Assembly (NCBI GenBank): GCA_002245135.1
Contig: NGBS01000644.1
Span: forward strand, 1 to 28,199
Length of the DNA stretch: 28,199 nt
From: Proteromonas lacertae
Lineage: Eukaryota; Sar; Bigyra; Opalinata; Proteromonadidae
Reading direction: 5' to 3'
Each line of letters opens with the position of its first letter. Position 1 is the first letter of the stretch. Of this stretch, positions 16,462-26,970 are shown one piece after another. A model generated the notes under the pieces. It saw only the letters and a program-made list of their open reading frames with translations. It did no database searches and was not told the origin of the DNA. The position numbers and the translations under genes are program-made.

Positions 16462-16746
16462 GGCTTTTTATCTTTAACATATTATACCAAAAGGTTTTGT
16501 AAAAGTTAAAATTAAGATGTTTAAGCATATTTGCCTCTTTTAAGGCAATAGCTTCACGAGCCGCTCCAATTGGTAAAACTATACTCCTAGAATATATAAT
16601 GATAGATTATATTAGATACATTTATGATAATTTTAAGAAATGATTAATGTCAAGCTAAAAGTTTGCCATTTTTTCTTTCAAATTTTTATAATCATTCTAT
16701 ACTTTATATTACATATATAACACAATAGAATAACTCATTGGTAAGG

Positions 16747-16866
16747 TTAGATTCTATACTTTAATCTCATAATGTTATTAATAGTATCTAAGTTTAATCT
16801 GTTTCTCCTGTATGAATGTATTACTCTTTCGATGGAGAAAATTCTCTCAATAAAAGAGCTTGAACA
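16747..16866 (-). pseudogene. second hAT transposase C-terminal fragment
   Basis: A short minus-strand stretch reads SSSFIERIFSIERVIHSYRR, then NRLNLDTINNIMRLKYRI and a stop. This fits the end of the hAT dimerisation domain (SSxxERxFS..., RxxLxxxTVxxLMxLK). It is a different sequence from the fragment at 16165-16461, so two hAT families or two old copies are present. Confidence 0.6.
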
Positions 16867-17332
16867 TTAAACATGGTATTGTTGATATAATGTCATAGAT
16901 TTTCTTTAAATCTCTAAAGTATATTTCATATGTTATAAAGCATATATCGGTTGAAATACTTTCGCGAAAAATGGAAGAAGGTGAATATTATATGATATTA
17001 AAAATGCAAGAACTCGAGTTAATCAAGCATTTTTTCTTTTTTCTACTTTTTATTTGTATTTAATACAGGCATATTTTATGTGATGAGTGTTTGTAAATGG
17101 GGATATTCTTCATTAAACTATACAGAGTTATCTAAGTGGTATAAGTGGGTTAAATATTATTCATAGATATAGCAAATATGGCTTAAATGGATTTTCAAAA
17201 GATATTATTTAGGATATACAAAAATGACTTGAGTATAGTATGTAATACTTAATATTAAGCTTATTTAATGTTATTGCAGAATATTTTTTTTAAAAAAACA
17301 GAAACTTAAACTCAAAAATATAGGACAAAAAA
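16867..17332. other. AT-rich spacer, nothing recognised
   Basis: AT-rich sequence between the hAT remnant and the GC-rich hairpin cluster. No coding or RNA feature is supported. Confidence 0.4.
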
Positions 17333-17443
17333 GGACGTGTTAAACTACACGTCCCGGGAGAAAGAGGACATGTGTAATCAACGAGAAGTTTTCGTGTATG
17401 AAAAGGACAAGGGACGGGACAAAACGCAAAAGGACGTCCCGTT
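17333..17443. repeat. GGAC-rich hairpin cluster, hAT terminus-like
   Basis: GGACGTGT (17333-17340) pairs with ACACGTCC (17347-17354) around a 6-base loop. Further on, GGGACGGGACAAAACGC is followed by AGGACGTCCCGTTG, with CGGGAC and GTCCCG as arms. The motif GGAC recurs about seven times within 120 bp in otherwise AT-rich DNA. GGGACGGGAC-type ends with short subterminal repeats are a feature of some hAT elements. It could be the right terminus of the hAT remains to its left. Confidence 0.55.
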
Positions 17444-17459
17444 GCCGAGCTCAGGAAGA

Positions 17460-17790
17460 GATAAAGTCTTATAATGAATTCTGTGCTATTTGCCATCAAA
17501 AGATGTGGACAAAGTACAGTGATAAGAGATATTATATGATGCTTTTCGATATTAAACCATCAGTAAAGCCAAGAGGATTAAATAGACATTATTTTGCAGT
17601 GTTTGATAAGTATATTGAGTGGTTAACACTACCTGAAGGAATGGGAAGTGTTCATTTGAAGAAGAATCCTATGTTGAAACATTATGTAAAAAGAATTATA
17701 TATTTGATGATAGTGATGATGAGGAAGAAGAAGTACAAGAAGAAGTTAAAGGAAATAATGATCAAACTACGATAAACATAGTCTAAATTT
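17460..17790 (+). pseudogene. small protein fragment with acidic tail, AT-rich element
   Basis: The plus-strand sequence reads EEIKSYNEFCAICHQKMW and then FDIKPSVKPRGLNRHYFAVFD before an acidic tail. CAICHQKMW could be half of a zinc-binding site. The upstream side is hAT-like terminal DNA, so only the 3' part of a gene remains. Family unknown; it appears broken. Confidence 0.3.
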
Positions 17791-17921
17791 TAAAACGAAT
17801 CTCTATCTTAAAATGATTTGGGACAGGGTTTAAAAATATGCGTAATTTAATAAAAATCACATAATATAATAAAAATATAATAAATTTTATAATAAACATA
17901 ATAAAATAATCATAATAAAGA

Positions 17922-18797
17922 TTAAAAGAAATCTGTAACACCTGTATCTATATAGTCTGTGAAGAATGTTTGTCTTAGTATTGCTAAATAAGGTTGTTGA
18001 GGGTAACCATTTACTATTATATGTAAATTAGGTTGATTATTATCATTTAGTAATATATGAGTTATTTGAAAATATAATGTATGATATGTATTTTTATCAT
18101 TTGTAGCTCTTATAGGGAATGATTTCCCACTGTATACTTGTAATACTTTATTATAGTATTGTTGTAATAAACCTTCTCTACCAGGCTCAGCTTTTATAAA
18201 ATTTTGAGGTTCAAGATATAATTCATGACCATCACATCCTTCATAATTACATGTAAAACCATCATATAATTTAATCTTCATAAAGTTTTCAAACATTTCT
18301 ATTTTAGTAGGTATTTTAAATGTTTTATCATCACTATCCCATATACCATTAATTCTTCTTTTCGCTGTATAACTAGTATGTTGTTTATGTAAACAATAAG
18401 GTTTTGGTACTAAATTTCGAGGTATACGATTAACTGTATTGTTTATTGAATCACATAGTACAAGTACTTGTTTATTGATTATATCTTTTATTGATTTCAA
18501 ATATTCTTCTAATTCTAATTTTTTTGTATCTACTTCTTTAGTAGTATTACTATTTACACTAGTTATTATACTTGATGTTATATCTACTTTATCTTCTGGT
18601 GTTATTGATGAAGGTGGTATAACAACTTTAGATGCAATATCTGTTGCTAATTTAGCTTCATCAATTAGATTTATTTTATCAGCAATATCATTAGCTAATT
18701 TTGTTTGATCTATGTTTAAATCAATAGTTTGTCTATCCCCAATAAACATTTTTTGTATTAATAAACAATAAAATAACAAAATTAATAAAAACATCAA
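17922..18797 (-). CDS. membrane-anchored protein next to the ATPase, AT-rich element
   Basis: A 291-residue open frame. Residues 3-17 are hydrophobic and likely anchor the protein. Then come two similar segments, TKLANDIADKI (32-42) and AKLATDIASKV (48-58), part of a probable coiled stalk, and a C-terminal domain of about 150 residues rich in aromatic and beta-type segments (TYHTLYFQITHILL, LHIIVNGYPQQPYLAIL). The gene start overlaps the end of the ATPase region by four bases, so the two belong to one transcription unit. By position it may be a minor capsid, penton or spike-like virion protein. No sequence family is recognised. Confidence 0.5.
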   Translation of the reverse strand: MMFLLILLFYCLLIQKMFIGDRQTIDLNIDQTKLANDIADKINLIDEAKLATDIASKVVIPPSSITPEDKVDITSSIITSVNSNTTKEVDTKKLELEEYLKSIKDIINKQVLVLCDSINNTVNRIPRNLVPKPYCLHKQHTSYTAKRRINGIWDSDDKTFKIPTKIEMFENFMKIKLYDGFTCNYEGCDGHELYLEPQNFIKAEPGREGLLQQYYNKVLQVYSGKSFPIRATNDKNTYHTLYFQITHILLNDNNQPNLHIIVNGYPQQPYLAILRQTFFTDYIDTGVTDFF

Positions 18798-19586
18798 GAA
18801 ACTTCAGAATGGTCTTCAATCAAAATATTAAAGTTAGCTCTAAACACTTTTTTAACATTATCAATATATAAGAAGTTATATTGTGGCTTAGTAACAGCTA
18901 AATATAACTCTTTAAATGTTTCATATTCAGGTATCCATATATTCAATGAGTTGTATAAGTCAAACAAATTTCTGTTACTCAATCCATAAAATGTTAAACA
19001 ATAATCTACTTGTGATCTTGCTGAAGGTACTATATCAGTAATATATTGACTACTAATTATAATTTTTGATTTTAAATGTCTATTTTCTTTCATTAATACT
19101 GGTATGATATTAGCTGTTTTCAACTCTAAACTAAGATCATCAAATATTATAATATGTTCAGCATATTCATAATTATCTTTGTTTGTATCATCATTGATTT
19201 CATTAACTTATCTACTAAATTATCTCTTGAATAAGGTTCAAATAATAATCATTTTCATCATAACTAATTTCATTATAATCTAACAACTCTTTAATTGAAT
19301 CATAAATCCTATCTTGTTTGATTGTACCTACGAAAAAATGTACATGTTGTTTTTTCTTATATTTTGGATCTATAATATGTCTTAATATATTGTATATCAA
19401 AGTAGTTTGCCCACTGTTCTTACGAGCCACAATAAAAATATTACAGAAAGGCTCATTAAAGTAATCATAACCCAGAATTTTCTTAGGATCAAATGACTCA
19501 CCACCATCAACAGGTTCAATTTGTATATTATTTATTTTTTCAAATTTAAACATAGTGTATGTATATATTATGTAGTGAGAAATCAA
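18794..19586 (-). pseudogene. FtsK/HerA-type genome packaging ATPase region, AT-rich element, fossil
   Basis: The N-terminal part has FKFEKIN, then GYDYFNEPFCNIFIVARKNS leading into a P-loop-like SGQTT, then HVHFFVGTIKQDRIYDSI. The C-terminal part carries SNRNLFDLYNSLNIW and NFLYIDNVKKVF. The pattern is that of A32-like packaging ATPases of Polintons, with the same blocks as the older copy at 3925-4320. It lies directly after the capsid region on the same strand. The region is broken about twice. Confidence 0.65.
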
Positions 19587-19621
19587 AAAATAAAAATATA
19601 AGTCAATAATAAAGTATTATT

Positions 19622-20560
19622 ACTTATACTACTTTCTCAACACCTCTTGGTCCAATAATCAATTGTTTACCTGTAATAATATAGATTTTATGATGAATTG
19701 TATATGGATTATTATTAGCATCAAATCGTTGATTTGAGCAATCCAAAGTAATTTTTAAATCACTTGCTAAGTCTTTACCAGCTCTTAATTATAATTCAGT
19801 TAATCGATCAGTACTGAAATTTAGAACATCAAAAAATGTTTTTGGAAATGAATATACATTACATTTATCATATAATGTATTTTGAATAATATTTCTCATA
19901 TATTCCCAAGTTTGATATTTTGAAGGATATAAGTAGTCAGGAGTATAAACGAAATCATTAATTTGCCATCTTATTCTATCTTGATCTTGATCAAAAGGAA
20001 TAGCATCTCTATTATATGCATCATTATAATATGCTCTGTATAATATAAATTTAACATAACTTCCTATACTGCTATTAATACTGAAGTTATAGTTAAAAGT
20101 AGTACTACCTGGAATTGGGTCTTTAGTGATTTGAAGTATGTTAAAATCAGTAAAGTCATTAGGATGATGAGTTGAATAATTAATAGTATTAGCATTACAG
20201 GTTGGATCTTTATTATAACAAATGTAAAGTCTAGGATCAACAACTTTCATTCCTACAAAATTTAACCATCCAGAATATAACTCTGAGCCTATTAAATGAT
20301 GAACCCAATTGACAATTGGTGCAAATGTGAATTGAATATAAATAACTTCACCAAAATATATATCATTTTTTAGAGCTAATATGGTATTATAGAAATCTGC
20401 AAAATGAAATCTACAATATAATCTCCCATGTAATATATCTTTTGATCCAACATGCTGTTCATAATAGTTTGGCAATATTATTTCTTGACTTAATATTATT
20501 TCTTGAATTTTCCCGTTATTTAAAGCAAGTCCATCGAAAATTTTTGAATAATATATTGAA
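19622..20560 (-). pseudogene. major capsid protein region, AT-rich element, fossil
   Basis: A minus-strand region of about 310 codons that reads as a beta-rich protein: SKDILHGRLYCRFHF near the start, then IYIQFTFAPIVNW, TTFNYNFSINSSIGSYVKF, IRWQINDFVYTPDY, SFPKTFFDVLNF, LKITLDCSN and IYIITGKQLIIGP at the end. The same blocks occur in the older copy at 3170-3720, and both copies sit upstream of the ATPase region. The span is shorter than usual for double jelly-roll capsid proteins. It is broken about once or twice. The call comes from synteny, beta-rich character and the paired copy. Confidence 0.55.
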
Positions 20561-20639
20561 TTCTTTCAATTTATGCTAGATTAGATGATAAAGATGAAAA
20601 TAATTATTTAAAAGTAAGCATAAATTATATGCTCAGAAA

Positions 20640-21695
20640 TATAATGAAGAAAGTTATCAAGAATTAAAACAAATTAGACAATTAAAACAACAGAATGAAG
20701 AATTGAAAAATGCAAATAATCAAAATAAAAGAGAATTAAATTTAGCATTGAATAATGCAGAAAATCTTAAGGCACAACATTTAGTAGAAATAAATAAAAA
20801 GAATGAAGAAATCAAAGGAATAAAAGAAGTAAAAGATCAAATAGAAAACGATTACAGATTATATAAAAAAGGAAATATAGCAGAACTAGAAACATAAAAA
20901 AGACAAGATGCAATAAATTTTCAAGCATTGAATGAAAAATTAAGTATGAAAGAAACAGAGATATTAATACTAAAAATGGATCATGATAGTGTAGAACAAG
21001 ATTTGGCTAGTCTTCAACATAGTTATAATAGTGTTACAGAAGAATTACAAAATGCATTATTAAATCATGATACTGATACATCAAAATTAGAACAAATGCA
21101 AAGTTTAATTGAAAAATCAATGGAAGAGCATAAACAAAAATTATCTGAACAAGAAATGATGTATAACGAAGTAATAGCAAAAAATAGAAAATTAAATGAA
21201 ACAATAGCTGAAATCAATAATAAATATGAAAAAACAATAGCAGAAAAATTAAAAATGGTAGAAGCTGCTAACAATAACATGGCTAAAGTTGTTAAAGCTA
21301 ATGAACAAGAACATTCTAATAACATGAGTAAATTATTACAACAAATGGAAGAACAAAAAGCAGTATATGAAGCAAAATTAAAAGATACAATTAATAATGC
21401 TCACAAAGCATCTTATAATGATTTAGGAGTTGTGCAGTATCCTATGATGAATGATGTAATATACAATGAACCAACTTTAGATTTAACAATACCACAACCT
21501 GTAAATACAGATATAGTATTGAAGAAGATGAAAGCGAAGAGAATATATTTGATCCATTTAGAAAAGAAAATATAGATGACAAGTTAAACAGAATAAATCA
21601 ATATTTCCAAACTAAAAATATAGATGAAAGCAATGTAGATCCAATGACTTTAACTTATAATCAAGTAAGAAAGTTTATAGAAAAAAGGTCATAAA
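20640..21695 (+). pseudogene. long coiled-coil protein region, AT-rich element
   Basis: The plus strand encodes about 300 residues of nearly continuous coiled coil rich in Glu, Lys, Gln, Asn and Leu (LKQIRQLKQQNEELKNANNQ, KLEQMQSLIEKSMEEHKQKL, MSKLLQQMEEQKAVYEAKL), followed by a short non-coiled C-terminal part with VVQYPMMNDVIYNEP. It is divergent from the capsid region, with which it shares an AT-rich start area near 20560-20640. Coiled-coil rods in this place could be virion fibres, scaffolding or tegument-like proteins; no family is certain because such composition gives false matches. It is broken about twice. Confidence 0.5.
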
Positions 21696-21704
21696 AACAA
21701 AAGA

Positions 21705-22100
21705 ATGAATATAAGTCAAGATGAGTCAGTTAACGAAATGCAAATAAAAAGAAAACATAGATATTTAGAAAATGAAACAGATCCTAAAAGATCAGTAACT
21801 GAAAATTATTATGAAATTGCTAAGAATTCATATAATGAAAAAAGTAATTATAAAATTGAGCCGAAATATACTGATGAATATATCAATCCCAATGATATTA
21901 CTTATAATCATGTTATGCCGCAAAAACCTCAAGAAAAACAATTTAAAACTGTGGCAACATTATTTGATAATGATACAAATTGGGGAACTCTACATGATTA
22001 TAATTTGAATGAAATGGACCCAGAAATTAATGCTATAGCAAATAGTATTTTTGGAAATTTTGGAGATAGACCACAATATGAAGAGGTGTCAGTATTTTAA
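21705..22100 (+). CDS. small polar protein downstream of the coiled-coil gene
   Basis: A 131-residue open frame rich in Asn, Glu, Lys and Tyr. It begins just after the coiled-coil region and probably shares its transcript. IKRKHRYLE near the N-terminus is basic; the C-terminal part (VATLFDNDTNWGTLHDYNL, then ANSIFGNFGDRPQYEE) looks like a folded or short linear interaction segment. It ends tail to tail with the polymerase gene, 40 bp apart. No family is recognised. Confidence 0.45.
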   Translation: MNISQDESVNEMQIKRKHRYLENETDPKRSVTENYYEIAKNSYNEKSNYKIEPKYTDEYINPNDITYNHVMPQKPQEKQFKTVATLFDNDTNWGTLHDYNLNEMDPEINAIANSIFGNFGDRPQYEEVSVF

Positions 22101-22140
22101 AAGAAAAATAAATATATAAAATATGAGTATTAATTAATTA

Positions 22141-25100
22141 TTATTTTTTATATCCATATGGCAATGTATTGTATTTATCAAAAAAATATCTTTTATCATC
22201 ATAATAGGTTAAGCCAGTTTTGTTTTGTACTGTTGTATAAACATTATGATGTATTGATTTGATTTGACATACTTCATATTTTTGACTTTTACTAGCACCT
22301 TCAACAAAATCATTGTATATATCATAAGTTATTTTTCTAGAAACTTTCACATTAATACCTTTACAACGATTGTCAGTATTTGTATTATTATCAGATTCAT
22401 TATTCACTTTCTCCTTTTCGTATATATAGCACTTTGATTTTAATCCTATAAACTTTGTTATAACATATAGGTTTTTATTATTCTTATCCTGTTCTTCAAA
22501 TTTTAATCGATTTAGTGTACCTGGATGAACAGCTCTATGTATATCTAACTTATAATTTTCTAAGTAGGGATTTTTCAAATTACTTCCATCAATCCAATTA
22601 TTAAAGATAGGATCCTCTAAGTCTTTAAAAATATCATTAGTTTCAACTGAGAAAAGTAAACTATCAGTATCAGTCATACATAGTGTTAGCTTATCAGAAC
22701 CATATTTTTTATCTAATACATCATACCAATATTTTTGCATTTTGAGTTTAGACAGTGCTAAGATAACCATTCCAATTTGTATAGGTTTATTAATTTCATA
22801 TAGCTTCTTATGAAAATGTGCAATTCTTAAGTCACCTTCAATAATGATAAAGTCTTTAAACCATGGATCACTTGCAGCATTAATCATTTGATCTTCATTA
22901 GTAATTAAAGAAATGTTACTTCTCTTTTCAACACGTTCCATAAATTTACCGTATAAACTATTCATTAATTTCTTTATATAGTCTGCAGTAGTATTCTGAT
23001 TGTTTTCTTTAGCTTGGACTCTTTTTTGTACCATAGTATTAATATATTTACCCATATATAGACCTTCAGTAAATCTCATTATTCTATACACTTTACCCAC
23101 TTTATAGCCATGTTCAACTGCAAACTTCAAATTTTGGTAGTGTATTATATATTTTTCTTTAGGATACAAATCAGTTATTAATTTCTCAGTAGCATGGTAA
23201 GTACCTCTTTCTTTATGTATAATACCAAGATTTTCAGCTCTTTCAGTTTGTATATCAGATAACCATTCTTTAGGTATTTTCTTCCTTTCAGGTAACAATG
23301 GGTATTCTTTAAACTTGTCTTGTAGCTCTATAGGTAATTCGATATCAACTTCTAATATATAACCAAAATCATTATTCTCTAATCTATCTTGATCCATTTC
23401 TTCATAATATGGCAAATCAAGTATACTTTCTAATGTAATAGAATTTGGATCAATAAATTCAAAGTCATCTAAAGGCATTTTACAAGAAGCCATAACTGAA
23501 GGGTATAAAGAATTATAGTCTTGATATAATAAGAATTTACTAGGTAAAGTTTCATCATAATTTTTCATAAATTTGTTATTTGCATCTTCCTTGCGCTTAC
23601 CAATATATGATAATCCTCCGTATAAACCATTCAATATAAAATCATAGTATTCAGGTTCACAAAATAATTTAAGTTCTACATCAGATACATGTAAGAATAA
23701 ATCAAGTGATAAACTGGGTAATGAAATATACCAACAAGGATCTATGTGAAAAGTATCAAATATATTATCTCTAAAATCATTAAATATAGACTGAAGAATA
23801 TAAACATCAATTTTCAAGTAAAATAAATTGTATTCACGTATATTATCAAATCCAAATATTTGATTTACTTCCATAGCAAAATCAAATTCTTCAGGTTTAA
23901 TAGTTTCATTATCATTCAATTTAGACTTAAAATCATCTATAGTAAGATCTTTGAAATTTTCTTCAAAAGCTTCAAGAGATGTCATATGTTCATATGGAAA
24001 ATAATTCTTTTGAAGTAAGTATTTTTCAATAATTTCATCATCTAGGTAATGTCCATTATATTCTTTAAAATTCTCATAAATTGTTTTGAATTTTTCTTTC
24101 TTAGTATTATTTAATTCTGCTGTAATTTTTAGATCACTAGTTAAATTTGCTAAAGAACCTGCTAAGAATAAATAACTGTCAATAAACACCAAATTTTTGT
24201 ATTGTATACACTTATAGTTTTCATCTGTATTAGGTATAATATTGAGTGGACTATTAGTTATTGCAGCAAATTTGGCTAATTCCTTTACTATGAAATGCTG
24301 GTCATATTTCATAGCATTATGACCTATTATTGGTATTTTTAATTTTTTTATATCAATATTTAGATTCTCATTACTACCAATTGAAGCAATATAATGACCT
24401 GTGAAATGATCATGGTGAAGTACCTTTACATGATCAATAGAATTAAATGGTTTACCACAAAAGTCACATTTTCTCTTTTTATTATGTATATCCTTAGCTA
24501 TTTCATCTCCATCAAAAGGTTTAGGATTATTTAGTCTATAATTGTAAACTGTACATATTTGATCATATATATTTAATATATCCAATACAAAATCATTTTC
24601 AATATTATGATCCTCATTTTGTTTATATTTAATCACAGTAAAACTGTTTATATCTGGTATTTTACTATCTACATAGATACAGTAAGAATAAAGCTTATGC
24701 CTAGCCATAATAGATTGCTCAGTTTTTGATAATTCTATTCTAGTATCATTATTATCTATTTCTTCCATAGATTTATATCTACTTAAATTCAATTCATTAT
24801 CATAAGGTACAAAATAAGTTTCAGTATCATAATACATAACAACTGGCAATGTTTGGAGGTGAGTCCAATGTCTAAATTTTAAGTATGATTTTTCTTTATC
24901 ATCTTTATCAGGGAATAATCTTAATACATTCTCTTTATCTTGACAGTCATATATTTGGTGACTATTAAAGGATCCATCATCGTAAGTATAGAAGAGACAG
25001 TATGGACACACAAATATATTATTATTATTATTCTTTTTATCTATCATTTTTCTAAATAAAGCAGGTAAGGTATTTATTGTTACATAGTGTGAATTTCCAT

Positions 25101-26013
25101 CTTCATTTTTTATTAGCAATAGATTTACAACACTATATTTTTTAGATTTCTTTTGTTTAGATAAATGAATGGGTAAGAATATTTCTTCTTTATCTTTAGC
25201 AATATCAATATAAAATATATTGACATTTAGTCGATTCTTTGTTTCAAACTTATCAATAGATTCATTGTCTGTAGCATCAACAGGGAATGTTAACATACTC
25301 CAATCATGTTTTTTTCATACATTTTGTATTTTTCAGGTTTATCTTTATTACATTGTAGATTATTAGAATATAATGAGCATAGTACACTCCACTTAAAGCA
25401 TTCATTATCTTCATTTATTACATTTGTTAAACATCTAAGACCTTGAAGTTTAGCAGGTAAAACAATAAAACTACTTCCACGTATCACTTTAAATTTTGTT
25501 ACATATAATTCAATAGTATTTACTCTAGCAAAAGTAAGACCACTTTGAGGATGATTTGAATCATCTTCTGATATTTGTGTAAATATATTCTCCAGTATAG
25601 TTTGTATTTCACCTACAGTAGACATTTTTGTTATTTCACATAGTCTACTACGACTAAATATAGAAACTTCATCATCGCTGTCAGTAGACTCATCAGGTAT
25701 ATAAATTGAACGTACAATAAAGAAAAATTTGATCATATTCATAGTATCAGCTAGTTCATGTAATATATCTTTGATATCACTATTATTAACAAAATCATGA
25801 TAACATTGTTGTAATGTACTGTAATTTCTATTGTTATAATTGAAAACCCATTTCCTGGTAACACCTTGAGATGATTTATCAACTTCTCTAGCATCACGTA
25901 TTCTATCATTAAATCTTTGATTTTGGTTAGGTTTTGGTAGGGAAGAAGGCATTAATCCACCAAAGAATGTATCGCTGATTATTGGTATATCATTATTATA
26001 TAGTATATAAATG
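22141..26013 (-). pseudogene. protein-primed-type DNA polymerase B region, AT-rich Polinton-like element
   Basis: The region carries one uninterrupted frame of 1051 residues and an upstream N-terminal portion; it is broken about once. In the long frame: an N-terminal domain with SHYVTI (69-74), a Cys2-His-Cys cluster (97-118), exonuclease I YDTET (156-160), an HNH/endonuclease VII-like insert with CDFC and HHDH (277-297), exonuclease II GHNAMKYDQHF (325-335), exonuclease III YLKID (493-497), motif A DYNSLYPS (593-600), motif B KKLMNSLYGK (775-784) and motif C TDTDSL (875-880). The N-terminal portion includes CFKWSVLCSLY, typical of Polinton polymerases. Such enzymes copy linear genomes from a terminal protein. 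The upstream edge abuts a foreign terminal repeat at 26016, so the original start is probably lost. Confidence 0.88.
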
Positions 26014-26015
26014 GG

Positions 26016-26220
26016 ACTCTGGCACATTGTACCATAGTCCCATTTACGTAAGGTTCCTACGGGATTCCTCCCAACAGGGTCTACTTCTCAACGGGGTCTA
26101 CTTCCTTACTGGAACTCCTCTAAGCTATTTCTATACCTACCTATATCTATCTATCTATGAGACGATCTCCTACGGGGACTCCTGGAAGCTATCTAGAAGT
26201 GATGGTTATCTCGGGATGAT
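26016..26220. repeat. terminal-type repeat, copy 2
   Basis: It matches 6691-6884 in the same orientation with few differences. The main one is an expanded TATC run (CCTACCTATATCTATCTATCTATGAG against CCTATCTATGAG, here given as two overlapping short strings: CCTACCTATATC then TATCTATCTATGAG). It directly adjoins the polymerase region of the AT-rich element, which suggests insertion of the GC-rich element there. Confidence 0.8.
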
Positions 26221-26320
26221 GAAGCTATGTTTTCTATTACCCCCCTTACAAAGACTAGAGAATGAATGTAGGAGGTTGATTATCTTAAGATCATTTACTT
26301 TGGCTTCTTGGGGGTGTTGG

Positions 26321-26875
26321 TTAAGCATTGTCCTCGGTAAAGTCTTCCTCCGGTGATTCCTCATCCTTCTCAGAGAAGGAGGAGGAATCGTCAGAGGAAG
26401 ACTCCTTGCTCTTGTTAAGTCTACGTCTCTTATCCTTCAAGTAGCTTCCTAGAGATGCTTTTCTCTTAATTGAATTGCCTACAAGGTACACTTCGTTCTC
26501 TTAATTGAGTCGATGCCTTAAGTCTCTTATCATTGCACCTTGTCCAAGACAACTCTCCATGTTAATCTTCTCGCAAGTGTCCAAGAGGTTGTAAGCCTTT
26601 CCGAAGCTACTACTGATGATCTCGTCTTTACAATAACGAGAGATTGCTTCATCGTAGAGTATACGTGCTTCTCCACTGACCAGGGAATGATAGATCTGCT
26701 CGGCCCTGTTCATCCACATCTCTAACACTTGCCTTTCATTCTCTGATGGTAACTTCGGGTAGTTGTTATCACTTGGGCAATCTACGGTCTGGAGTAAGTT
26801 GTTACCGATGGCTTCCATTGATAAGTAATTGTGGGTGATTGTAAGTAGCTCTTTGAATGACAAGGAAAAGACCAA
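26321..26875 (-). pseudogene. small helical protein region with basic/acidic tail, GC-rich element
   Basis: The minus strand first encodes a helical part (MVFSLSFKELLTITHNYLSM, then ENERQVLEMWMNRAEQIYHS), then a basic stretch with KRKASLGSYLKDKRRRLNKS and a Ser/Asp/Glu-rich acidic end (SSSDDSSSF, PEEDF). It lies between the terminal repeat and the polymerase. The basic stretch resembles a nuclear localisation signal. No family is recognised, and the region appears broken about once. Confidence 0.4.
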
Positions 26876-26970
26876 CTAGCTATCTCCGATGATTCTTACT
26901 CCAGTGACTTTACAAGTACCCTAAACACTCGTTGATAGTAAAAGCTATGAGCTTATGCGTGTTACTGGTC

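Larger units (their letters stand above)
17460..26015. mobile_element. AT-rich Polinton-like virus-like element, partial
   Basis: Coding content in order: a small acidic-tailed protein (plus), a membrane-anchored protein (minus), packaging ATPase (minus), major capsid protein (minus), coiled-coil protein (plus), small protein (plus) and protein-primed-type DNA polymerase B (minus). This is a Polinton/Maverick-like set. No integrase, protease or terminal inverted repeats of its own were recognised. The right side is cut by the terminal repeat of the GC-rich element at 26016 and the left side meets hAT debris. It is broken, with about six to ten breaks, but large frames survive, so it is younger than the copy at 2553-4320. 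Confidence 0.75.

Noticed and set aside
16561-16600. Possible tRNA-like or tRNA-derived SINE string (GAGCCGCTCCAATTGGTAAAAC)
   Set aside because: No B-box GGTTCRANNC-like partner and no cloverleaf pairing; the string is shorter than needed to support an RNA gene.
16450-16620. Minus-strand stretch AAREAIALKEANMLKHLN that looks like a protein kinase N-lobe helix
   Set aside because: Only one short block, with no glycine loop, catalytic or DFG motif nearby; too weak to call.
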